Part shown: positions 1 to 11,500 of the stretch, piece after piece
Layout: every line of letters starts with the position of its first letter
Numbering within the stretch: the first letter of the stretch is position 1
Assembly: GCF_009905375.1 (NCBI RefSeq)
Contig: NC_133647.1
Coordinates: 169,616,275 to 169,680,274, forward strand
From: Apium graveolens
Lineage: Eukaryota > Streptophyta > Magnoliopsida > Apiales > Apiaceae
DNA length: 64,000 nt
Direction of reading: 5' to 3'
Notes under the pieces: model-generated
The model's database searches: none
Told to the model about the DNA's origin: nothing
What the model saw: the letters and a program-made list of their open reading frames with translations, nothing else
Translations under genes and position numbers: made by a program

Positions 1-827
1 ACGGAAGGTAGTAGCGATTACGAACTGGAAAAGAATGGGTATTGAGAAGAAAAAGCTCTAATGCTAAAAGCTATAATGAGAGTCTGTGCAATAGACTTGA
101 GAGAATTTGGAATGATCACTTAACGCGGATTGAGTTTTCTCACGATAATAGATCGTATGTCAGGTATCGAGATGTCGTCTTATGAGATCTTTGAGGGAAG
201 AAAATTTTGATCTCCCTTATGTTAGGATGAAATTGTAGAGCGCAAGATGTTCGGACCAGCAATGGTCCAAAGGACCAAGGATATGATAGATCTAATCAGA
301 GGACGGCTGGTAGTAGCCCAAGATGGACATGAGAAATATGTTAATTTGACACGAAAGGACAAAGAATAGGAAATAGGGGACCTAGTAATGTTAAAGGTAT
401 CCCTTGGAAATGATTGATGAGGTTCAAAAAGAAAGGAAAGATAAGCCTACGAATTGTTGGACCCTTTGAGGTATTAAGACGTATTGGGAAGTTAGCATAT
501 GAGCTAGCCCTACCCCCGAACATGTAGTAAGTTCATAACGTGTTCCACATATCAATGTTAAGGAAGTGTAATTCGGATGCCAGACAAATAGGGGCATATG
601 AGTGCATAGACATGCAACCAGACGTAACCTACATGGAACAACCAGGAAGGGTTATAGATCAAAAATGGACAAATGCTTGGGAGAAGTGTTATCAAACTAG
701 TCAGAGTTTGATGGTAGAACCACAATGTGGGAAAATTACGTAAGAGTTAGAAAGTGCAATGCTAAGAAAGTATCCCTACTCATTTTCTATCTGATTCCGG
801 GACGGAATCCTTTTAAGGAGGGGAGAC
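1..827 (+). pseudogene. Ty3/gypsy pol, integrase C-terminal end (decayed)
   Basis: This is the C-terminal end of a Ty3/gypsy polyprotein covering the end of the integrase core and the tail behind it. Recognisable pieces in order are a degraded core stretch (RIEFS near 130), a VQRTKDMIDLIRGRL-like helix near 265-310, a GDLVMLKV strand near 380, a GPFEVLRRIGKLAYELALP block near 460-515 and a VFHISMLRK block near 540-570. All are standard for plant gypsy integrase tails. Frames change repeatedly and there are in-frame stops, including a TAG at 525-527 that is also present in the related copy at 60359-60361. The reading ends just before the polypurine tract and 3' LTR. The element continues to the left beyond the window. 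It is clearly a retrotransposon relic; assignment to the Tekay-like chromovirus group rests on the long LTR and is less certain. Confidence 0.85.
815..827 (+). other. Polypurine tract of gypsy element
   Basis: The purine-rich run AAGGAGGGGAGAC lies directly before the LTR terminus TGTAATAACC. This is where plus-strand primers for LTR retrotransposon reverse transcription are made. The same tract occurs in reverse complement at 60058-60070 beside the related element. Confidence 0.8.
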
Positions 828-1680
828 TGTAATAACCCCAATTTTTGGAATTTTTGAAACCCTTATGAATAGTGTTTTGCTGAATAAGAAAATTTTTCAT
901 GCCACACTATGTAGGGGTTCTTTTATTGATCTTCTGGGATATTATTAGTACTCTATGTGGTATATAAGTGTATGTAAAGATCGTCAGAATCCAAATCCGA
1001 ACACTTTGATTTTTCCCAGAAATCTACCAGATACAGAAAGAATTGAGTATAAGGTAACAGAATAAAAAGGATTTAAATTCAAGGATTCTAAGAGAGGATC
1101 ATAAAAAGGAAAATAATGTATTGAGAAAGGTTAAGGAAACCTAAGTAATAAGATCCCGGGTATGATCCCTCAAACGATAAACGAAAACGAAAGTTAAGCG
1201 AACCGTATAACAGATCAGCGGTCATTAGCCAAATAATTAAAAGCTAATCAAAGAGATTAGAGGGGATGATGTCATCAAACCAATGAGAAGAGGTCAAGTA
1301 AGGGATGATGACATAACAAGGTGACATAAGCATGACATAAGGGGGAAGGAGGTGTGGTTGATTTAAAACCACACAAAGTTCAAGGTTAAAAAGGTAATTA
1401 ACCAAAATCAAGCTAAAAACAACCAACCACCAATCATTTCACCCAAAACCAAAGATCATTTCATTTTCTTCACCTTGCTCTCAGCTTCTTCTTCTTTTCC
1501 AAAGCAAGAAAGTCAAAATCATAGTTCCAAGCTTTGTTAAATTACAAGGTAATTATCTAAGACTCCTTATGCATAGTTATTAATATCCTATAATTTGAGC
1601 TCGTAAATCATCCACAATCTCTTCCTAAAAATCATGGAAGAATATGGTGAATATTGTTTTTCAAGAACTAAATTTTTTTG

Positions 1681-1898
1681 TTCTTGAAGTTTTGTTTCGA
1701 TTAAGCTTGGATAAGGACTTTAAGGGTGATTCCAAGCCATTCTCTTGATTCTCCACTGTCCAAGGAAGGTATAACCCCTCCAAATTTAGTTCTTGAAGTT
1801 TTGTTTCGATTAAGCTTGGATAAGGACTTTAAGGGTAATTCCAAGCCATTCTCTTGATTCTCCACTCTCCAAGGAAGGTATAACCCCTCCAAACCCTA
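1681..1898 (+). repeat. Two-copy 109-bp tandem duplication in LTR
   Basis: A 109-bp unit starting TTCTTGAAGTTTTG at 1681 is repeated at 1790 with only a few differences. Each unit ends in an AAGGAAGGTATAACCCCTCC segment. It lies inside the gypsy LTR and probably arose by slippage or unequal exchange. Confidence 0.9.
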
Positions 1899-3069
1899 AC
1901 TTTATTTGAGTAATTAGGTTTAGTTTTGTTGTTATAATTCATGAGAGGTTTGCTAGTTGTAAATGTAGAGATTAGTTGATTTTGTGAAGTTTTTGGAGTG
2001 GTAGTTCTTGGATTGTTGATTAATGAACTTAAGTGTAGTTAAATTCAAGTTTAAGAATAAGTATAAATTGTTGATGTTGAGTTGTTGGGGTTGTTATGAT
2101 GTAGTATGGATGGAGTTTTGATTGGGTTGTGATTGTGGATTGATTGTGGGTTGAATTGGAGTGTTTTAAATTTGGGAAATCGCGTAAACATAGCCGTCAT
2201 AATGTCCGATTTACTTTAGGCTGTTTTGTTCTTAACATTAGGACCCGAGAACTCCCTGCTAGATTTTGACCATTGTCATGTTTATATAGTTCATATTACG
2301 AGCTTCATTTTGATATGTGGTTCGTTTGAATCCGATGTACGGTTTAGGAGAAACGACCGTTTTAAGTAACGGCGTTTCGCGAACGAACCATTACCCCTCG
2401 CCTTACTTTGAAACCTTGGTTAAGGACTTTAAATGACTAATTGGGATATGAAACAATTATGTTATGTGGATTAGGCAGTTGGTAAGGTACTCGTGAAAGA
2501 ATCGCCTTAAAACTCTTAATGGTTAATTTATTAAAAATGGTGGAGCCGAGGGTACTCGAACGACTTAGGTGATTCGTTAAGCGTATGAGTGACCATAAGC
2601 GAACGTTAGGGTTCAATTGGTTAAAGTCTAGTTTCTTAAGCGACCGGGGTTTAATTCCAACTTATGTTGTTGTTCATAGGTTATCGGACCCACTCTAAGC
2701 TAAGTCTATCCGGGAGCACTCAGGCAAGTTTTATACCCGTATAACTGTTGTTGTGATGTATACATATGTATATGCATTATCTTGTGATAGATGCATGATG
2801 GTTAATTAGAAAATCTTGCGATATATTGGAGCATGTGATATGGTATATATGCATGTCTGTTTCATAATATTGATATATACCTGTTGATTCAAATGCTTAT
2901 AGTTGCATAATACATATGCTAGAGATAAGTAGTAGTTACGTATACCCTTAGTATAGGGGACCCAAATGTGAACATTTTTCTAAATCGGGAGTCGATGTTC
3001 CCGAGTATAATATATATATATATTGATATAGTTTTCAAAACTATTAATCGAATAAGGTTTATTCGATAA

Positions 3070-3360
3070 CTTTATTTTATTTATTTAATGAATATTATTT
3101 TGAATATTCATTCGAGGGCTTATGACTCCCTTTATTTTATTAATGAATATTATTTTGAATATTCATTCGAGGGCTTATGACTCCCTTTATTTTATTAATG
3201 AATATTATTTTGAATATTCATTCGAGGGCTTATGACTCCCTTTATTTTATTTAATGAATATTACTTTGAATATTCATTCGAGGACTTATGACTCGCTTTA
3301 TTTTATTTAATGAATATTATTTTGAATATTCATTTGAGGACTTATGACTCCGCTTATTTA
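3070..3360 (+). repeat. Five tandem 55-56 bp repeats in LTR
   Basis: AATGAATATT recurs at 3087, 3142, 3197, 3253 and 3309, each followed by a spacer, AATATTCATT and then GAGG(G/A)CTTATGACTC. Every unit therefore contains an inverted repeat (AATGAATATT/AATATTCATT). The first three are nearly identical and the last two diverge slightly. Confidence 0.9.
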
Positions 3361-5120
3361 TTAAATAATATTCTTTATTTTGTTAAAGAATAATGTTTCG
3401 ATAATCAAACTTACTTTTGATTATTCAAATAAAGATAGTACTTTCGTATAAGTATATCTTTGGTTATTTAATATTCATTTCAAGTATGAGTTTTAACACT
3501 TCTACTTCGATTATTTTTATAGAGATTATCCTTTTTGGGAATATTATTTAAATAATAATATTCAGATATTTTCTAATATATTGGGACTGATTTATTTTAA
3601 TAAATCAGCAGTACTCCAAACATTCTTAAAAATGTTTTCGAGTCTTCAAAATGATTTTAAAAGTTAGAGCGGATCCCAAAACTCATTTTTATAGTTAAGA
3701 TCTTCCTTTCGAAGGGGATTTAAATACTCGCTCAAAACTTGAGGGATCCGGCTCAGTGGTGTATTTTACATTCGCAACGAGGTTGCTGTTTTGATAAATG
3801 AATTGATTACTTACCCAACGTTCGGGAAGTAAGTCCATCTATTGAGTCGGCATAAGCAACATGGGCTCAGTGGGCGTCCATGAAAGTGTAAGTGGCTCAG
3901 TGGGAGTCCATCAAATGCGTAAGTGGCTGAGTGGCAGTCCAGCATAAGGTCCTATTGCGACCAGGGTGATGACCAGTGGGGAATTCGTCCATCTACTAGT
4001 AGAAAAGGTTACTTATTGGTATCTTTGCCTGATCAGCAAGATATCAGGTTTATGCCAAGGTTTTCTCCTTTCCAAAATTCATTGGATATTGCAACTCTGT
4101 TTATAATTTTCATAACAGAGGTTTTCAAGGAGTGTATGAAATGTATATATATATAGGTATATATATATATCGGGACTTAATGAAGTATCTCATAACTTCA
4201 TTATTTATAATGATATTTCAAGGATTGAATCTATTCAAGTCTTATCTTGTAGTCTCATCTGGGTGATGAACTTTTGAAACTGATTATAACTTGAACGGTG
4301 GTAGTTCAAGTAGTATTCGGATATAAGTATATTGGAGTATCTTGTAACTTCATCTTTTAAACTTATATCTAGTAAATGATTATCTTGTGCATGTCAAAGA
4401 TTTTCGGAAAAACGTTGAGACAAGGTTAGATATATGAGATCACCTTGCAACGATATTTTATACAGTTATAAACGGGAACTCTGTGTATATTATACATGTC
4501 AGAGGATTTCAAAGATTGTGAAAAGTATATATGTACATATATACTGAATATTTTGCGACTTGGTCGCGGTAAGATATCAAACTTGGTTCATTTCTTCTTG
4601 ACCAAGACTTTCATGAGTACTATGAGAATGCTCATATATTGTAAATCATTATACATATTATTTTGGTGGGCTTTTTGCTCACCCTTTCTTTCTTCTTTCA
4701 TCACACAACATCAGCTAGACAAGATGAACAGGACCAAGCTTCCAATTCGCAAGCGGTTAAAAAATGTTCCGCAGTTTTCTGGAATCGTTGATGCCGCCGT
4801 AGCTGAGGTAGGAGCTACCAGTAGGCTAGGTTTTCAACTATTGATGAACCAGATTTATGTATATTTATGAATTGTAATAATGACAAAGAAATGTAAATTT
4901 ATTCAGAAACCCTTTTAAGGTGTATTGGCATATAATTGTGGAATAAAACGACTTGTGATTATTTTTGGATATTCATCTCTGAGACTATAACTTGTGGTGT
5001 GTGTGTTTATAGTGGGGTCACAGTACAGAATAGTTGATTAATTATTAAGATTGGGTGTTATTAAGGGAAATGGAACTCGTGACAATCCGGATCCCCGACC
5101 CCGGATTTGGGGGTGTTACA

Positions 5121-6387
5121 TGTTATCATCATAAAACCAGTAAACACATAAACGAATTAAACGCTTTTCACAAGTAGCTCTGATGCCATTGAAGGGTTTC
5201 GAGCACATAAACGCAATGGAAACAGTAATTAAAAATGTAAAAAATAGAATTTTCGAAACCCACCGTAGGATCCATGCGAAAAACAAATATTTAATTCGTA
5301 GATCAGATTGTTTACCTTAAGAAGCTTTACCAATTGGTTGACTAATGGAGATCCAAAGCTTGTTCAATCACCACGTATCCCGCTCTCGCGATCTACGCTC
5401 TATCGGTATCCACACGAATGCTTGAACTCAAGGATTGGATGTGTACTAGCACAAACTCGTTTTTTCTCGCTCTCTCCCTCTTCTTTCTTGGTGGCTAGGG
5501 TTTTAGTAAAAGTCCTTTTTTCATACAAAAATCAGCCACACAAGAGATATTATATAGAGAGTAGAAAAATGAATTATAATTGTTAACTAATTAGGAGTTA
5601 TTATTAATTCGAAAATCCTATTTGTATTATAATTAAGTCTCACTTAATTATTTAACAAATAAATTTCATAATTAATATTAGAAATTTGAATATTAATATT
5701 TATCTAATTAGTTAAGTCATACTTAATTAATATTATAAATAATTTGAATTACTTTAATATAATTTAAATCCAATTTAAATTAAATAATCCTTCAAGCATT
5801 CTTAGTATGTGACCCTATAGGTTATTATTACGTTGGAAACAAATTTTAAATCTAATTTAAAATCGTAAACAATGAGCGACATCTAGTAATACATCATTGC
5901 TACCCAAGTAATAATAATTGAATCGGTGATCGATTAAACCTTTTGTGAATAATGTACAATGTAATATAATCCCTTTAACCAAATATTATAGATTAAATTA
6001 GAGGCATGTAATGTGTCATCCTCATCATAGTTTAATCCAAGTTTCCTTGATCAATGAGTAGACTATCATATCAAATCAACATTTGAGCGTGACCACGCAT
6101 TTCATAGTCTAGCTCACACAAGAGACCAATAATATCACTCCTAAAATAGGAGGGTTAAATCCCAACTAGATCATTCATATTTCTCATACGATTCATAATA
6201 TACCCAATGTCCACTTTTATCATTACCCGGTCAAGGATAACTTTTAATGGAATCAATGTATATTAATTCTCGTATAGAAATATAATGACTTCAGGTCTAA
6301 GGACCATTACATCATTATCACTGTGAGAATTACTTATGACACAACAGACATGTAGAATCTCACATTGGGTCTATCCAGCACCATGTA
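5121..6387 (-). mobile_element. Copia (Tork/Angela-like) LTR fragment with PBS and leader
   Basis: This segment is nearly identical to 13306-14572. Read on the - strand it has a truncated LTR (6387 down to 5190, ending in CGAAACCCTTCA), a primer-binding site TGGCATCAGAGC complementary to initiator tRNA-Met (about 5171-5188), and about 50 bp of 5' leader (5170-5121). The gypsy LTR cuts the leader at 5120. The LTR lacks its first 365 bp or so, lost at the junction at 6387. Because a PBS and leader follow it, this copy is not a plain 3' LTR. Confidence 0.85.
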
Positions 6388-6442
6388 GAATAGCCTGCAA
6401 TGGTACGGACTGCAACACAGGTGGAGGTAGAATAGCCAACAT
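6385..6442. other. Filler DNA at deletion junction
   Basis: About 55 bp joins the broken copia LTR to the broken gypsy-type LTR and matches neither partner copy elsewhere in the window. It contains the 11-mer GTAGAATAGCC twice (6385-6395 and 6427-6437). Templated short repeats at a breakpoint suggest error-prone end joining. Confidence 0.55.
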
Positions 6443-8795
6443 GACTATCAATCACTATAATATCTCGAGAAAGTTCAGAACACTTGCCTGGTATTAGCTT
6501 ATTACACTGCACTCGCTTCCCATCTCAACCGTCTTACTCCTCAACTACCTGTTTCCCTTTCCTATGTCTTGCCTCTTCTGCTCACATATCATAAGTATCT
6601 ATCAATAGTCGACTCATAGGATTTTATTCAACACATACTTTTATCTACCCTTCGTTCCACCCAAATCCGATTAACGGATTGAAAGTTATGCAATAATCAA
6701 GTAAACACCGAATATATAAACCGATAGTCAATCGACAAGTCACGTATATCATATAATACATCACATAATCAATGATATATCATTTATAAAGACATTTCGG
6801 GTCATAAATAGGCTTTCTGGTATTTAAAACGATTTTTAAAACATTTTTCGGAATTAAAACGGGCCGTTGGATCAATTTTGGGATAATAAACAGGGTTCGG
6901 TTGGCCAATTTTGGCTCCGAAACAATTTTATAATAATTATCGAGCCTTGGAAATAATTTAGAATAATATTTTAAAGCTCGAAACTATTTTTCGGAATTTT
7001 TAAATCATTTTTAAATAATTAAATCTAATTAAATAATTAACTAAAATCAATTAATCAATTAATTTTCAAATTAATTGACCAATTAATCAATTAAAAATTA
7101 ACTGAAATTAATTAACTAATTAATTCAGATTTATTTTTGAATTAGAAATAATTTTCGGAATTAAAATAATAATTTTTAGAATTTTCAGAAATTAAAAATG
7201 AATTTTTATAATAAAAATAAATAGGAAATATAATTTTTAAATATTTTTAAAACAGGAATCCTAAATTTGCAAAGTCTGGAAACTTCAGGGACCTAAATGT
7301 ATCGTTTTTAAAATTACAAGGGTCTGTTTGTAATTTTGCTAGCCCCGCCGTCGACCTTGCCGGAGTGTGGCCGGAGAACACGATTTCGGCCACCTCAGGC
7401 AACCAAACTGTCCAGATCACAACTACACTTCACCAGGAACATATTCATGCAAACAAATCATTCTAATCATTTCTGTTCTGGCCGGAAATTGGCCAAGAAC
7501 ATTGCCGGTTTCCGGCGAACATCGTAAACCTTCAAAACACAACTCCCTTCGATTCACTAATCCTCTGTTAACGAGCTATATATCAATCGATTGCAAATTT
7601 CATAAGGAACACAACCCACCATAAATCAACAGCTAATAACCCCTAAATCAAAAACCCCCAAATTTCAATTAAAGACATTCATACGGGTTATAAACCCTAA
7701 TTTTAAAATTCGAAAATTAAACTCAAATTTGAACATGTTATTGAACTCCAAATCAGACGTATAATATACCAAAATCATCAGGAAAACAAGCTCTACAACA
7801 TGCAATCATCAAATCATACAAACAATCATACGAACAAAAATTCATATTTTTAATCAAAATAATACGAAATTTAATAAAAATATATAAAATTAACCTTTGA
7901 TTCTGCAGTAAAACAGGTTATGGAATCTGATAGAGCTCTTCAAGACCTTCAAATCTGGTACTCGAGCTTTTCAAACAAAGATCAATAACACCATCAAAAG
8001 TTGGTTTGATTTTTGGAACAGTTTATGAATATATGATTTTTCTCTGTAAAATTATATAATTATCTGTCTGCAAATGATTCTGATACGAAATAAAATACGG
8101 GAAAAGGCTATTTATAATTACAGAAAATTAGTATCCTGTTGGATCATTCCGGAAGTAAAACGGTACGTTTATTTATAAAAACTGATCCAAACGGTATCGG
8201 TTTTCGGGATAATTATCCAAACCAGTACAATTTGTACTGCGGTCTTGGTCTTAGCGCCTGGTTACACGTACTACGAGGTGATAATTGGGATAGTTTAATA
8301 AAAAAGCTCCCGTTTATCGAATATACGGGTTTTATTGATTTACCGAAACAAATATTGTATCGAAAATGTTGCGTCGGGACCCGCGCAGAACAAACCGTAC
8401 GCCGGATCGAAAAAGTCGAAATATGGAATATGCTCGGAATATTACAATTAGGTTAGGAAGGAGTTCTCGAAAGAGTTTCGGGTTCCAAAAACGTAACAAC
8501 AGATGACGTCGATTGGTTCCCGTTTTTATAAAATAGATTTTAAATGCTCGAAAAAAGATTTTATAAATTTCATATGATTCTTATAAATCCATAAATCAAC
8601 ATAAAAATAATTAGGAAAATATGACAATTATCTATTTTTTATTTGGACATATGAAAATTAAAATACTCAATTAATATTATTTTTGAATATCCAACTACAG
8701 ATAACACTTAACACTTAACTCACAGAATAGATACTGAACACACATAATAATTATTTAATAGCAAAATAATCACACAATATATCCCGGATATTACA
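6443..8795 (-). mobile_element. Truncated gypsy-type LTR (copy A)
   Basis: This matches 42420-44790 over its whole length. On the - strand it starts TGTAATATCCGGG at 8795 and runs down to 6443, where it is broken; comparison with the complete copy shows that about 1.07 kb of its far end is missing. The right terminus sits inside the reverse transcriptase region of the copia element at 8796. It is noncoding LTR sequence. A 105-codon open frame at 8139-8456 is interrupted in copy B and is not taken as a gene. Confidence 0.8.
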
Positions 8796-10690
8796 AAACT
8801 CTTTGACCGTTTCATCAAAATGAATATTCATTCTCCTTGAGGCTTGCTTCAATCTATAAATAGATATAAGCAACTTACAAACTACCTTAGCAAACTTTGG
8901 ATCGATAAAACCCTCAGGTTGTATCATATATATATCTTGTTCAAGGCTCCCATTTAAGAAAGCAGTTTTGACATCCATTTTCCAAATCTCATAGTCAAAG
9001 TAAGCAACTATTGCTAACAAAATACTGATAGACTTGACCATAGTAACCGATGAAAAAGTCTCATCATAGTCTAAACCATGAATTTGTTTGAAACCTTTTT
9101 GCCACTAGTCGCGTCTTATAAGTCTGTACTTTACCATCCATGTCAGTTTTCTTCTTGAAAACCCACTTGCACCCTATAGGTTTTACCCCTTCGAGTGGAT
9201 CAACTAAAGTTAGTACTTTAATTTGATACATGGATTCCATCCCGAATTTCATGGCCTCTAGCCATCTCTTGGAGTCTGAACTATTCATAGCATCTTGGTA
9301 GGTGAGAGGCTTATCATTATCTGTAAGCATCATATCACCATCTTGAGTCAAAAGAAATTCATAATTTCTCCCGGGCTCATGGTGAATCCTACTAGATCTA
9401 CGAATAACCTGTGTTTCTTGGACAGGATTACTTTCAACATTTTTGATGTACATCCTGATCTTATTCCAACTCTGGTTCAATATTATCATATGGTTCTCGA
9501 TCTTCATCGAGATGTATTATCCTCCCACTGATTTTCTTAGAAAGTAGTTCTCCCTCAAGAAATACAGCGGCTCGAGCAACAAACACTTTGTTCTCGGAAG
9601 GATTATAAAAACTATACCGTAGTCTCACTTGGGTATCCCACAAAATATTATCTATCTAATTTTGGTCCAAGCTTGTCAGAGGCTAAACATTTTACAAACG
9701 CTTCATGTGCCCAATTTTTCATAAATGACATGCTTTGACATTTATCACTCTATATCTCATACGGAGTATTTTGAACCACTTTAGTCGGAACTTGGTTAAG
9801 TGTATATGCAGCCGTTTCTAGAGAATAACCCTAGAAACTGAATGGAAGATCCGCTTGACTCATCATCGATCACACTATGTCCAACAAGGTACGATTTCTC
9901 CTCTAAGAATCTCTATTCCATTGAGGTGTTCCAGAAAGAGTAAGTTATGATACACTATCACACTCCTTCAAGAAACTCTTGAAATTGAGGTTTAAGTTTT
10001 CTCCTCCACGATCTGATCATAAAACTTTTATACTTTCCCTTGTTTTCTTTTCTACTTCGGCCATATATTCTTTGAACATTTCAAAAGAATCGGATTTGTT
10101 CTTCATAAGAACCACATATCCATATCTACTGAAATCATAAGTAAATGTTATAAAGTAGTATTAGCCCCCTTGCCATCATACGCATTCGACCACATACATC
10201 ATTATATATAAGTCATAATCGTTCGGTGGCCCTTTCACCTGATCAGGTAAAAGAAGCTTTAGTCATTTTTCCAATGAGACAAAGTTCGCATCTTCCGTAT
10301 GATTCAAAATAAAACTTATCCAAGTATTCATCTATATGTAACTCAGAAATGCGTTTCTCATTGATATGACTTAACGACAATGCTAGAGGTAATGTTTGAT
10401 TTGAGTCAACTTAGAACATATAAATTGATACCTAATTGTGCAACATTATAAGTCTTATCATTGAAATAGAATAAACAACTATTATTTATTTAATTAAAAT
10501 GAAAACCTTTCTTGTCCTGATAAGATATTGACTTAATGTATCCGCTAAAGGCAGGCACGTAATAACAATTTATCAAGTTCTCAATCTCGCCTTATGGGCA
10601 ACATTAACAATAGAGTTCCTTCAACTAGAGCAACAACTTTTGCTCCAATTCTAACCCTATACCTGAAGCTTGACCATTGCTAGTCTTCTT
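8796..10690 (-). pseudogene. Ty1/copia pol (Tork/Angela-like), decayed
   Basis: Read on the - strand, this runs from a degraded protease and GAG-pre-integrase region (about 10690-10330), through an eroded integrase core (about 10330-9660) and an integrase C-terminal block with FYNPSENKVFVAR (9643-9461), into reverse transcriptase. Reverse transcriptase signatures are GCKWVFKKKTDMDGKVQTYK (about 9190-9110) and MDVKTAFLNG (about 8980-8945), with IYRLKQASR further on. There are several frameshifts and stops. The sequence stops abruptly at 8796 where the gypsy-type LTR begins, so the catalytic YVDD region and RNase H are gone. Domain order and wording fit the Tork/Angela group of Ty1/copia. Confidence 0.85.
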
Positions 10691-11500
10691 CTTTAGATCT
10701 TCCAAATAAGCTCGACAATTTAACTTCCATTCATCCAGTTATTTTCACAAAAATGACAATCATCTCCTTTAGCTACACCACTATTAGGCTTCAAAAGTCC
10801 TTTGGGATTGGACTTTGTTTTGGCAGCGAATAAGATAATATCTTCACCTTGCCTGTCCACTTTCCTTTCCCATTTGCATTCCATGTGTACATCATCAATA
10901 TGGACGTAATTCATGCCTTTACCGTGTTATTTTCAGCAGTTCTAAACATGCTTAACAACTCAGTGGGTGTTCTGTCTATCTCATTCCTTTTATTCTTAAC
11001 AAACTAAGAATAAAAGTTGTTCAAATATTGTTTGATCAAATCAAGCTGAGTCTCTAGACTATTCTTGAAACCCAAAATATCAAGGTACATATACCTATCA
11101 TCTTTAGAACATGTGGTTCAACCGGATATCATTCTCCCATTAAAACAAAAGTATGGTGCCTTATTATTGTCAAATCTTTCTGACGAGCCTATCTTTCAAA
11201 CATCCTTTGAAGGTGCTCAATCATATCATAAGCATTATTATGCTCTTGTTGCTTCTAAAGCTCAACACTCATAATTACAAGCATGCGACATGAAACATCA
11301 GTTGCATAATCAATTTGCTTCTGGTAAGCATTTTGTTCAGCACATGTTTCATTCTCAGCTAGAAAAAATAAGGGAGGGGTTTGAGTGACATCTTTGAACC
11401 TGAGGACAATCCTCAAGTTCCCGTGTCAATTGAGGAAATTATTTCATGTCAGCTTGTCCTTCTCAAGGACTATTACATAGAGAAGTTATTTGTGTTATTT
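10690..11500 (-). pseudogene. Ty1/copia gag, decayed
   Basis: The - strand reading contains a LEKDKLT-like start and a long helical region (LDLIKQYLNNFY, then KNKRNEIDRTPTELL), followed by a zinc-knuckle remnant CHFCENNWMNG near 10740. The second half of the knuckle is destroyed. Frames change several times. It belongs with the pol below it and with the PBS and LTR at 13357-14937. Confidence 0.7.

Larger units (their letters stand above)
828..5120 (+). mobile_element. 3' LTR of gypsy element, 4.3 kb
   Basis: The LTR begins TGTAATAACC right after the polypurine tract and ends GGGTGTTACA, giving TG...CA termini and 4293 bp. It is AT-rich and noncoding; short open frames inside it are chance. 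It holds a tandem 109-bp duplication (1681-1898) and five copies of a 55-56 bp unit (3070-3360). Its right end abuts the leader of a copia relic: the undisturbed sequence is at 13306, so the insertion point can be read, but the left target duplication lies outside the window. The first few hundred bases match the fragment at 59641-60057 on the other strand. Confidence 0.85.

Noticed and set aside
4496..4870. 124-codon open frame in the gypsy LTR
   Set aside because: Located wholly within the LTR with no homology I recognise; composition is that of AT-rich noncoding DNA.
5308..5586. 92-codon open frame repeated at 13495-13773
   Set aside because: Both copies lie in near-identical copia LTR sequence, so conservation reflects recent common origin. 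It runs antisense to the element and has no known domain.
8139..8456. 105-codon open frame on + strand
   Set aside because: It lies inside gypsy-type LTR copy A and is interrupted in copy B (44132-44347). No recognisable domain; best seen as chance.
11065..11274. 69-codon + strand frame
   Set aside because: Antisense shadow of the decayed copia gag.
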